A stretch of 18,132 bases of DNA from Rhodospirillaceae bacterium. GTDB taxonomy: Bacteria > Pseudomonadota > Alphaproteobacteria > Rhodospirillales > Magnetospirillaceae. The stretch's first letter is position 1. Every line of letters begins with the position of its first letter. The notes beneath the pieces were generated by a model that had not been told where the DNA came from, ran no database searches, and worked only from the letters and a program-made list of their open reading frames with translations. A program made the position numbers and the translations under genes. Shown in pieces: positions 8,054 through 15,559 of this stretch. The stretch lies in assembly GCA_030151865.1 (NCBI GenBank), contig JASLCK010000272.1:1-18132 (forward strand), written 5' to 3'.

Positions 8054-9913
8054 ATGGCGGAAATCCTGGTGGTTTCGACGGTTCTGACAAAGATGCAAGC
8101 GATAAGGCCGTGGCTGCAACAGCAGGCGCGACGGGTGCGGTTCCCGGTTTGGACCTTGCCCGCCGCGTTGTATCTGACGGTGCTGGCGGCCCCTTGGGTG
8201 GCCTTGACCGCAGTGGAATGGAGCGAAAATCAGGCCTATGAGCGGTTAGCCGCACAGGGGCGTTCGCGTCTGACTTTGTATGGGGCGACCCTGCACAGCG
8301 AGATGGAAAAATTTCGCTATATCCCCCAGGTGCTGTCGGGCGATCCCCAGGTGGTGGGCCTGCTGACCCGGCCCGATCCGGCCCGCGCTCAAACGCTGAA
8401 CCTACGGCTGGAAACGATCGCGGCTTCCACCAAAGCTTCGGCCATTTATGTGATGGACCAGAACGGTTTGACTCTGTCGGCCAGCAACTGGGCTGGCGGT
8501 TCTGGCAGCTTTGTCAGTCAACGCTTTGATTTCAGGCCCTATTTCACCGGTGCGCGGGATGGGCGGGCGGTTGACTATTTTGCCCTGGGCACCACCTCGA
8601 ACCTGCCGGGCTATTATATGGCCGCGCCGATTTTACAAAATGGGCAGTTTCTGGGTGTGGTGGCCGCCAAGATGTCGCTGGACGATCTGGAGCGCGGTTG
8701 GTCGGGCGGCGGCGAGCGGGTGTTCGTGGCCGACCGGCATGGTGTCGTCTTTATCACCAATACGCCGAAATGGCGGTATCGCACTTTGATGCCGCTGACC
8801 GCCGAAGATGTGCGGGTGATCCAGGAAACCCGGCAATTTGGCGAAAACTCCCTGCTGCCGCTGGGATTGGTGCCGGGCAACAAGTTGGTGACCCTGAACG
8901 GTCAGGGCTATGTGATGGTGTCCCAGACCTTCGAGGAAGCGGAAGGTGGATCACTGAATGTCCTGCTGGGGGTCAAGGACGCGCAGGCCCATGCCCGCGA
9001 TGTTGGTATGCTGGCGGTGATGGTGTTGGGGCTGACTATCTTTGTCCTTTATTTTCTGGTTCAGCGTGGTCAGATGCTGCGTTCCCAAAAGCGGGAACTG
9101 GAATTACGGGTCGGCGAGCGTACCGCCGAATTGCAAGACAGCAATCAGCGCCTGCAAGGCGAGATCGTTGAGCGCCACCGTGCCGAGGCTGAATTGCAGG
9201 CCAAGCAGAGCGAGTTGGTGCAGGCCGCCAAGTTGGCGGCGTTGGGGCAGATGTCGGCGGGTATGGCGCACGAGATCAATCAGCCCTTGGCGGCGATCCG
9301 ATCCTATGCCGATAACGGCAAGACCTTTCTGTCCATGGGACGCTTGGAAATGGTCGCCGAAAATCTGGGCGAAATCGCCGATCTGACCGAGCGCATGGCC
9401 CGGATCACAGGTCAGTTGAAGCAGTTTGCCCGCAAATCGTCAGAACGACAGGGCAGGGTGGTGCTGGCTGACGCCATTGAAGGGTCTTTGGCGCTGCTGG
9501 CCCCCCGCATGCGTGGTGAACAGGTGACGCTGGACTGGACACCCCCGGCGGAACCGGTGGTGATCCAAGGCGATGATGTGCGGGTGCAACAGGTGCTGGT
9601 CAATTTGTTCGGCAATGCCTTGGACGCCATGCGGGGGCAAAACGGCGCGCTTTTACGTCTTGGCCTGCGGCAAGATGCGCCTGATCTGGTATCCCTGGTG
9701 GTGCAAGACAACGGTCCGGGGATTCCCGACGATGTCATGCATCAGATGTTCGATCCCTTTTTCACCACCAAGTCGGCGGGCGAAGGTTTGGGATTGGGGC
9801 TTTCAATTTCTCAAGGCATCGTGCAGGAAATGGGGGGAACGCTCAGCGCCGCCAATCATCCAGATGGTGGCGCCCAGATGACCCTGACCTTGCGCCGCGC
9901 GGAGACGGTATGA
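8054..9913 (+). CDS. dctB: C4-dicarboxylate sensor histidine kinase DctB
   Basis: This 619-residue membrane-bound kinase would sense periplasmic C4-dicarboxylates and phosphorylate DctD. Layout: transmembrane helix at about 33-52, periplasmic double-Cache-type sensor region about 55-312, second helix about 316-337, cytoplasmic coiled coil about 340-390, then the kinase core. The H-box reads AHEINQPLAAIRSYADN (phospho-accepting His at about 406, the pattern typical of DctB), the N-box contains GNALDAM, G1 is DNGPGIPDD, the F-box is FDPFFTTK and G2 is GEGLGLGLS. Length is normal. The start is uncertain: ATG 8054 or ATG 8093 (13 residues shorter), neither with a strong ribosome site. The stop overlaps the dctD start (ATGA). 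Confidence 0.94.
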   Translation: MAEILVVSTVLTKMQAIRPWLQQQARRVRFPVWTLPAALYLTVLAAPWVALTAVEWSENQAYERLAAQGRSRLTLYGATLHSEMEKFRYIPQVLSGDPQVVGLLTRPDPARAQTLNLRLETIAASTKASAIYVMDQNGLTLSASNWAGGSGSFVSQRFDFRPYFTGARDGRAVDYFALGTTSNLPGYYMAAPILQNGQFLGVVAAKMSLDDLERGWSGGGERVFVADRHGVVFITNTPKWRYRTLMPLTAEDVRVIQETRQFGENSLLPLGLVPGNKLVTLNGQGYVMVSQTFEEAEGGSLNVLLGVKDAQAHARDVGMLAVMVLGLTIFVLYFLVQRGQMLRSQKRELELRVGERTAELQDSNQRLQGEIVERHRAEAELQAKQSELVQAAKLAALGQMSAGMAHEINQPLAAIRSYADNGKTFLSMGRLEMVAENLGEIADLTERMARITGQLKQFARKSSERQGRVVLADAIEGSLALLAPRMRGEQVTLDWTPPAEPVVIQGDDVRVQQVLVNLFGNALDAMRGQNGALLRLGLRQDAPDLVSLVVQDNGPGIPDDVMHQMFDPFFTTKSAGEGLGLGLSISQGIVQEMGGTLSAANHPDGGAQMTLTLRRAETV

Positions 9914-11241
9914 CCCTTTCGCTTTTGCTGGTGGATGATGACCGCCAGGTTCGAAATGCAGGCAAGCAGACGCTGGAACTGGCGGGCTATTCGGTCACCT
10001 GCTGCGAAAGTGCCGAACAGGCGGTCAAATTCATTACCCGCGATGTCGGGGCGTTGATCACCGATGTTCGCATGCCCGGCGTCGATGGTTTTGCCTTGAT
10101 GGAAAAGGCTCTGTCCATCGACCCTGATCTGCCGGTCATCATGATCACCGGCCATGGCGATGTGTCGATGGCGGTGCGGGCCATCCGGGGCGGTGCCTAT
10201 GACTTCATTGAAAAGCCCTATCCGTCGGAAATCCTGATCGATACCGTGCGCCGCGCCCTGGAACGCCGCCGTCTGGTCATGGAAAACCGCATGCTGAAGG
10301 AGGAGTTGGCCGACGCCGGGGATACGGCGATCATCGGGCGCACTCCCGCCATCGAGCGCATGCGCACCATCATCGCCGCTGTCGCCAAAACCGACGCCGA
10401 CGTGTTGGTGATGGGCGAGACCGGAACCGGCAAGGAACTGGTCGCCCGCGCGCTTCATCACCAAAGCACCCGCCAGCCCCATAAGTTCGTGGCGCTGAAC
10501 TGTGGGGCAATGCCGGAAAGCATTTTCGAGTCCGAACTGTTCGGGCACGAGCCTGGGACTTTTACGGGGGCGTCCAAGCGGCGGGTCGGGCGGATCGAAT
10601 ACGCCAACAAGGGCACGCTGTTCCTGGATGAAATCGAAAGCATGCCCATGAGCCTGCAGGTCAAAATCCTGCGTGTGCTGCAAGAGCGTGTGATCGAGCC
10701 CCTGGGCACCAATGAAGCGATCCCGGTCGATTTGCGGGTGGTGGCCGCCACTAAAATTCCGCTGAAGGTCGCCAGTGCCGAAGGGCGCTTCCGCGAGGAT
10801 TTGTATTACCGGCTGAATGTGGTGATGATCCACATCCCCCCCTTGCGCGAACGGCGCGAGGATATTCCGCTGCTGTTTCAGCATTTCGTGATGAAGGCGG
10901 CGACCCGTTATGGCCAGGAACCGCCGAAATTAACGTCGGCCCTGCTGCATCGTCTGACGTCCTATGCCTGGCCCGGCAATGTGCGCGAACTGCGCAATGC
11001 CGCTGACCGCTTTGTGCTGGGATTGGGCGATGAAGTTGACGCGCTGGGGCCGGAACCTGCGGCCAGCCACCGCCTGAGCTTGTCGCAACAAGTTGAAATG
11101 TTTGAAAAAAGTGTGATCGAAAACGAGCTTGCCTTGCATCAGGGCAACGTCAAGGCGACCGTTGAGGCCTTGGCGATTCCGCGCAAAACCTTTTATGACA
11201 AGTTGCGCCGCCTGGGAATCGTTGCCGACGATTTTCGCTGA
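9910..11241 (+). CDS. dctD: C4-dicarboxylate response regulator DctD (sigma-54 activator)
   Basis: This 443-residue NtrC-family activator has a receiver domain at about 1-120 (acidic pocket DDD at 9-11, phospho-acceptor Asp52, Lys in FIEKPY). An AAA+ domain follows at about 140-375 (Walker A GETGTGKE near 169, Walker B GTLFLDEIE, arginine finger region PPLRERREDI). A Fis-type DNA-binding helix-turn-helix lies near the C-terminus (KATVEALAIPRKTFYDKLRR). Phosphorylated by DctB, it should activate dctA through the sigma-54 promoter at 7849-7863. The sigma-54 contact loop reads GTFTGA (residues 216-221) instead of the usual GAFTGA. It starts four bases inside dctB with GGAGA just upstream, so dctBD is one coupled operon. 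Confidence 0.95.
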   Translation: MTLSLLLVDDDRQVRNAGKQTLELAGYSVTCCESAEQAVKFITRDVGALITDVRMPGVDGFALMEKALSIDPDLPVIMITGHGDVSMAVRAIRGGAYDFIEKPYPSEILIDTVRRALERRRLVMENRMLKEELADAGDTAIIGRTPAIERMRTIIAAVAKTDADVLVMGETGTGKELVARALHHQSTRQPHKFVALNCGAMPESIFESELFGHEPGTFTGASKRRVGRIEYANKGTLFLDEIESMPMSLQVKILRVLQERVIEPLGTNEAIPVDLRVVAATKIPLKVASAEGRFREDLYYRLNVVMIHIPPLRERREDIPLLFQHFVMKAATRYGQEPPKLTSALLHRLTSYAWPGNVRELRNAADRFVLGLGDEVDALGPEPAASHRLSLSQQVEMFEKSVIENELALHQGNVKATVEALAIPRKTFYDKLRRLGIVADDFR

Positions 11242-11243
11242 TT

Positions 11244-11259
11244 CCCTAAGGGTTTAGGG
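11244..11259 (+). terminator. Weak hairpin after dctD, possible terminator
   Basis: CCCTAA and TTAGGG arms (6 bp, loop GGGT) lie 2 bases past the dctD stop. The stem is short and no real T-tract follows, so termination here would be leaky or need Rho. Confidence 0.25.
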
Positions 11260-11282
11260 TAAATCTCCGCCTCTTGTATATC

Positions 11283-11340
11283 TTGACCGCCTCGCCAGCT
11301 AATGGTGTGCTTTTGGTTTGCCAAGAAGCATTTACCAAAA
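11283..11340 (+). promoter_or_regulatory. Possible promoter and operator of ald
   Basis: TTGACC (11283-11288) and TGTGCT (11306-11311) are 17 bases apart and could be -35 and -10 boxes; the second is weak (3/6). A 7-bp inverted repeat, TTTTGGT (11311-11317) and ACCAAAA (11334-11340), spans the expected start point and is a plausible operator. The 149-base gap holds no gene. Confidence 0.3.
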
Positions 11341-11390
11341 TGACGACTGGTGCGTGACGCGGCTGTCTGCCGCAGATGCGGAGGTGGATC

Positions 11391-12509
11391 ATGCTGGTTG
11401 GCGTTCCCAAGGAAATTAAGACCCACGAATATCGTGTCGGCCTGACGCCCGCAGCCGTGCGGGAACTGACGGCGCGCGGCCACCGGGTGCTGATCGAAAG
11501 CACTGCGGGCGAAGGGATCGGTATTGACGATGCGGCTTATATGGCGGCCGGGGCCGTCATTACCAGTTCGGCCGAAACGGTCTTTGCCGAAGCCGATATG
11601 GTGGTAAAGGTCAAGGAACCCCAGACGGCGGAGATCGCCCGCCTGCGGGAAGGGCAATTGCTGTTCACCTATCTGCACCTTGCCCCCGACCCTGATCAAA
11701 CATTTGGCCTTTTATCGTCGGGCTGTACCGCGATCGCCTATGAAACCGTGACCGACCGTTGGGGCGGTCTGCCGCTTTTGGCTCCGATGAGCGAGGTGGC
11801 CGGGCGCATGTCGATTCAGGCGGGTGCCCATTGTCTGGAAAAGGCTCAAGGTGGTTCGGGCGTGTTGCTGGGGGGCGTCCCCGGTGTCGCACCTGCCAAG
11901 GTGGTTATTCTGGGTGGCGGTGTGGCTGGAACCAATGCGGCGCAAATGGCCATCGGGCTTGGTGCGGATGTCACCATCATCGATAAGTCGATCCCCCGTT
12001 TGCGCGAACTGGATTTGCATTTCAATGGCCGGGCCCGGCTTTTATTTTCCACCGCCGACGATATCGAAACCAGCGTTGTCGACGCCGATCTGGTGATCGG
12101 AGCGGTTTTGGTGCCAGGCGGCGCCACGCCGAAACTGATTACCCGCAGCTTGCTGAAGCGCATGCGCAAAGGGTCGGTGGTAGTGGACATCGCCATCGAT
12201 CAAGGGGGGTGTCTGGAAACCAGCCATCCCACCACCCACAGCAATCCGACCTTTGTCGAGGAAGGGGTGGTTCATTATTGCGTTGCCAATATGCCGGGTG
12301 CGGTGGCGCGGACATCGGCCTTTGCCTTGGGCAACGCCACGTTGCCCTTTGTGCTGGCCCTGGCCGACAAAGGCTGGCGCGAGGCCTGCAAGGCCGATCC
12401 GCACTTGCTGGCTGGATTGAATATTCATCGGGGGCGGGTGACCTATCCCGCCGTGGCCAGCGCCCTGAAGCTGGAACTGCTGGGCGCGGATAAAGCGTTG
12501 TTGATGTGA
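11391..12509 (+). CDS. ald: Alanine dehydrogenase
   Basis: This 372-residue cytoplasmic enzyme interconverts L-alanine + NAD + water with pyruvate + ammonium + NADH. The family N-terminus MLVGVPKEIKTHEYRVGLTP is present. Residues known from the Mycobacterium enzyme fall at the same numbers: Arg15 and Lys75 (pyruvate binding), His96 (in TYLHLAPD) and Asp270 (in DIAIDQGG). The NAD-binding loop GGGVAGTNAAQ is at about 173-183. Start 11391 is chosen over 11376 because GGAGG stands 7 bases upstream and the family begins there. No truncation is seen. It most likely supports use of alanine as carbon and nitrogen source. The next gene, a TetR-family regulator, follows after one base. Confidence 0.97.
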   Translation: MLVGVPKEIKTHEYRVGLTPAAVRELTARGHRVLIESTAGEGIGIDDAAYMAAGAVITSSAETVFAEADMVVKVKEPQTAEIARLREGQLLFTYLHLAPDPDQTFGLLSSGCTAIAYETVTDRWGGLPLLAPMSEVAGRMSIQAGAHCLEKAQGGSGVLLGGVPGVAPAKVVILGGGVAGTNAAQMAIGLGADVTIIDKSIPRLRELDLHFNGRARLLFSTADDIETSVVDADLVIGAVLVPGGATPKLITRSLLKRMRKGSVVVDIAIDQGGCLETSHPTTHSNPTFVEEGVVHYCVANMPGAVARTSAFALGNATLPFVLALADKGWREACKADPHLLAGLNIHRGRVTYPAVASALKLELLGADKALLM

Positions 12510-12510
12510 G

Positions 12511-13161
12511 GTGAGGGTGGTTTTGTCGAACGACACCGAGAACGGCGTTAAGGTCCGCCGTAAGTCCAATATCCGTGATGCCAATCGCAAGGTGATCCTG
12601 GCCGCCGCCGAAGATGTGTTCGCTGAACAAGGATTCGGCGGCGCAACCATGGCCGAGATCGCGCAACGCGCCAGCCTGCCAAAGGCTAATTTGCATTATT
12701 ATTTTGGAACCAAAGAGGATTTGTATAAAGAAGTAATACATTCAATTTTAATTGAATGGTCATCAAATATGGCTAAAATTTCAGCCAATGATGCCCCGCG
12801 TGAAGCGATCGGAACCTACGTGCGTTCCAAGATGGAATTTTCGCGGACACGCCCCGCCGCATCGAAGGTTTTTGCCGCCGAAATGATGCGGGGAGCCCCG
12901 ATTTTACAAAGCTATCTGACCGATGTTCATGCAACTGTTGCGGCGGGTCAGGCGGTTATTGATCAGTGGGTAAGTCGTGGCTTGATGCCTGCCGTTGATG
13001 GCCGTCACGCCTTCATGATGTTATGGGCGGTGACGCAGCACTATGCCGACTTTGAGGTGCAGGTCAGGGCTATTTTGGGTAAATCGCGTCTTACTCGGGC
13101 GGACTGGCAGGATATAACCGCGAAGGTGGAGACTCTGATCCTGCGAAGTCTTGGATTGTGA
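12511..13161 (+). CDS. TetR-family regulator, RutR-like
   Basis: This protein of up to 216 residues has an N-terminal TetR helix-turn-helix (about 25-70: VILAAAEDVFAEQGF, then TMAEIAQRASLPKANLHYYF). The C-terminal ligand domain resembles E. coli RutR, with EMMRGAPIL and WAVTQHYADFEVQV as the clearest matches. RutR is the uracil/thymine-responsive regulator of pyrimidine breakdown; whether this protein binds a pyrimidine is unknown. The start is uncertain: GTG 12511, GTG 12517 or TTG 12523, all within the GAGGTGAGGG stretch that begins at the ald stop. Coupling to ald suggests that it regulates ald or a related pathway. Codons 60-90 are unusually AT-rich, and the gene holds a perfect 20-bp palindrome at 12739-12758. 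Confidence 0.85.
   Translation: MRVVLSNDTENGVKVRRKSNIRDANRKVILAAAEDVFAEQGFGGATMAEIAQRASLPKANLHYYFGTKEDLYKEVIHSILIEWSSNMAKISANDAPREAIGTYVRSKMEFSRTRPAASKVFAAEMMRGAPILQSYLTDVHATVAAGQAVIDQWVSRGLMPAVDGRHAFMMLWAVTQHYADFEVQVRAILGKSRLTRADWQDITAKVETLILRSLGL
12739..12758. repeat. Perfect 20-bp AT-rich palindrome inside the TetR-family gene
   Basis: Arms CATTCAATT and AATTGAATG (9 bp each) around a TT centre. It lies in codons that use ATA, TTA and TCA, which are rare in the neighbouring genes. It could be an internal operator for the encoded regulator (TetR proteins bind palindromes of this size) or chance in an AT-rich patch. Confidence 0.6.
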
Positions 13162-13250
13162 CGAAAAGAAAAATAAAACGTAGAGAATTAGCAATAGTTT
13201 AGTCTAAAGTGTTCCCGCTGGGGTCGCGCTGGCAGTAAGAGAAATTTGAT

Positions 13251-15230
13251 ATGAATCGCCTGCTGTCCAAAGTCCGTGTGAGCTGGCAGATCGGTTTTGT
13301 AAGCCTGATCGCCTTGCTAGGTTTTACCGTCATTGGTGTGATTGACGTTTACGTCAATGTTCAACAGGCGCATCAGCGCGCTGCCATGCAGCGCCTGCAA
13401 GGGCGTCAAAGCGCTGCCAATATCCTTTATCGTTCCATCGCCGATGCCCGCTTGTTGGAAGCGGAATATGTGTTGCGTCATGACGAAAAGCTGGTCGAAC
13501 AGCATGCCGTCGATGTCGGCGCTTCCGCGGAAGCCATGCAGGGGTTGCAGGACAATCAGGTCAGCAAGGAACAGGAAGCCGATATCGAGCATGCGGAAGG
13601 CTCGGTCGGTAATTACCTGGAAGCTTTTGACGGCATTATCGAGGCACAGGCCGCGATCGGTGCCGATGAAAAGAGTGGGCTGCGCGCTTCGGTGTCAGAT
13701 GCCGCCGATGCCCTGGAAATGTCCATCGACCGGGCTCCGCCCGCCGTGCAGTCGGAACTGGAAGCTTTGTTCCTGCGCATGCGCCACGATGAAAAGGACT
13801 TTTCCGCCAACCGCGATGATGCCTTGATGGATGCTTTCCACGCCCGCATCAAATCCTTTACCCTGCGCCTGAAAGATGGTGTCCCTTCGGCTGAAACCCG
13901 CGCGACCATTACTGCAGCCCTGGACACCTATACCGGCGAAGTGGAAAAGCTGTTTGCCGCCATCATCAAGCTGCGCACCAGCGCGGCAACCTTGGACACC
14001 ATCGCCGCTACCGACATGATGCCGGTCATCAACAAAATCCTGAAGGATGTTGATGCCGAAAATACCCGGCAGGCTGCTGAAAATGCGGCTGCGTTGGAAA
14101 AGCTGAACCAGATCATCCTTTATGCCTTGGGTGGGTCGGGGTTGATGGTGGTGTTGCTGGGCCTGCTGGTGGGCCGCGCCATTTCCAAGCCGGTTGAAGC
14201 GATGGCTGCGACCATGCATCTGGTTGCCGACGGCGAATTGTCGGTGACGGTGCCCGGTCGCGACCGCAAGGACGAAATCGGCGAAATGGCCGCTGCCCTG
14301 GAAGTGTTCCGCGACAATGCCCAGCGGGTCGAGGCATTGCGCCGCGAACAGGAAGACATGCGCCAGCGGGTCGAACAGGAACGCCGCGCCGCCGTGAATT
14401 CCTTGGCGGATAATTTTGAAGGCAGTTTCTCTAACGTCTTGTCCACCGTCGATACCGCCGTTTCCAAAATGCGCGATATGTCGGAAGTGCTGCGCGGCAC
14501 CGCCGAGGCTACCCGCACGCAGGCCGAAGCGACGGCGCACCGGTCTTCGGAAAGCACCGGGGTGATCCGTCAGATGGCCGATGTGGCCGGCGCTCTTAAT
14601 CAGTCGATTGGGGAAATCGGTTCGAAGGTTGTGCGCTCCAGTGAGATTGTTCGTCGTGCTGTCGAAGAAGCGCGGCGGACCGATGTCATGGTGCAGGGCC
14701 TGACCGAAGCGGCCACCCGGATCGGCGATGTGGTCAGCCTGATCAATGAAATCGCCAGCCAGACCAATTTGCTGGCGCTGAACGCCACCATCGAAGCCGC
14801 GCGGGCAGGCGAAGCTGGCAAGGGCTTTGCCGTCGTGGCGGGTGAGGTCAAGAACCTGGCCAATCAGACGGCGCGCGCCACGGACGAAATTTCCAATCAG
14901 GTCACGGCCATTCAGTCGGCCAGTCGTGAAGCCGCCACCGCCATTCAATCGATCCGAGATACTATCGAAGAGGTTGACCAAATCGCCGGTGTCATCAACG
15001 ATGCGGTTGCACAGCAGACCCAGGCGACGAACATGATCACCAACAACGTCACCGAAGTCAGCCAAAGCTCGGAAGAAGTGGTGAACAGTGTGACCGAAAT
15101 GGCCCGCACCGCCGCTGAGACGGGGCGTGCCGCGGTGGAAGTCCATTATTCAGCAGAAGAGCTGTCTAAGCAGGCTCAGATCCTGCACAACAACGCAGAA
15201 CGCTTTATTACCCAGATCCGGCAGGGGTGA
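13251..15230 (+). CDS. Methyl-accepting chemotaxis protein with helical periplasmic sensor
   Basis: This 659-residue chemoreceptor has a transmembrane helix at about 12-34 and a long, apparently all-helical periplasmic region at about 35-283. Its length and helical character suggest a helical bimodular (HBM) sensor; this is inferred. A second membrane helix lies at about 286-308, then a HAMP domain at about 308-361 (starting AISKPVEAMAATM) and the signalling hairpin at about 425-625. The hairpin tip, which binds CheA/CheW, reads EIASQTNLLALNATIEAARA from residue 500, followed by GKGFAVVAGEVKNLA. There is no CheR-binding pentapeptide at the C-terminus. The ribosome site is a modest GAGAAA. No clear promoter is visible in 13162-13250. 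The next gene starts 18 bases downstream. Confidence 0.95.
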   Translation: MNRLLSKVRVSWQIGFVSLIALLGFTVIGVIDVYVNVQQAHQRAAMQRLQGRQSAANILYRSIADARLLEAEYVLRHDEKLVEQHAVDVGASAEAMQGLQDNQVSKEQEADIEHAEGSVGNYLEAFDGIIEAQAAIGADEKSGLRASVSDAADALEMSIDRAPPAVQSELEALFLRMRHDEKDFSANRDDALMDAFHARIKSFTLRLKDGVPSAETRATITAALDTYTGEVEKLFAAIIKLRTSAATLDTIAATDMMPVINKILKDVDAENTRQAAENAAALEKLNQIILYALGGSGLMVVLLGLLVGRAISKPVEAMAATMHLVADGELSVTVPGRDRKDEIGEMAAALEVFRDNAQRVEALRREQEDMRQRVEQERRAAVNSLADNFEGSFSNVLSTVDTAVSKMRDMSEVLRGTAEATRTQAEATAHRSSESTGVIRQMADVAGALNQSIGEIGSKVVRSSEIVRRAVEEARRTDVMVQGLTEAATRIGDVVSLINEIASQTNLLALNATIEAARAGEAGKGFAVVAGEVKNLANQTARATDEISNQVTAIQSASREAATAIQSIRDTIEEVDQIAGVINDAVAQQTQATNMITNNVTEVSQSSEEVVNSVTEMARTAAETGRAAVEVHYSAEELSKQAQILHNNAERFITQIRQG

Positions 15231-15248
15231 TCTGAGGGGGGGGATAAG

Positions 15249-15557
15249 TTGGATTACCGTATTGAAAAGGCAGGAAACGGTAAGTGCGTCGCGGTCTTTT
15301 CCGGCCGCTTGACCTTTGTTGACGCCAATACCTTTCACGAAGTGACGGATGCCATTCGGCAGTCGGAGCATGCGCAGTGGGCGTTTGATTTCTCCACCCT
15401 GGAGTTTATCGATTCCGCTGGGCTTGGCATGCTGTTGATGGCACGTGATGTGGTTTCCGATCTGGGGAAGCGGCTGGTGGTGCACCATGCGCAGGGCCAA
15501 GTTCATAAGGCCCTGACCTTGGCGCGCTTTCAGGATCTGATCCAGATCGAGGAATAA
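15249..15557 (+). CDS. STAS-domain anti-sigma-factor antagonist (RsbV/SpoIIAA-like)
   Basis: This 102-residue cytoplasmic protein is a single STAS domain. The conserved serine is Ser56 in LEFIDSAGLGMLL, the site that an RsbW-type kinase phosphorylates and a PP2C phosphatase restores in partner switching. The N-terminal strand (VAVFSGRLTFVDA) and the C-terminal helix region (HKALTLARFQDLIQI) complete the fold. It starts with TTG at 15249; a run of eight G at 15236-15243 forms the ribosome site. The gene lies 18 bases after the chemoreceptor stop and 2 bases before the kinase gene, so it sits in one operon with both. The partner it controls is not in the window. Confidence 0.9.
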   Translation: MDYRIEKAGNGKCVAVFSGRLTFVDANTFHEVTDAIRQSEHAQWAFDFSTLEFIDSAGLGMLLMARDVVSDLGKRLVVHHAQGQVHKALTLARFQDLIQIEE

Positions 15558-15559
15558 GC

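Noticed and set aside
9856..10884. 342-codon minus-strand frame opposite dctD
   Set aside because: It is antisense to the receiver and AAA+ domains of DctD, with no ribosome site or motif.
13695..15146. 483-codon open frame on the minus strand opposite the chemoreceptor gene
   Set aside because: It runs through the conserved HAMP and signalling domains in antisense. The product has the biased composition of a shadow frame and no family pattern.
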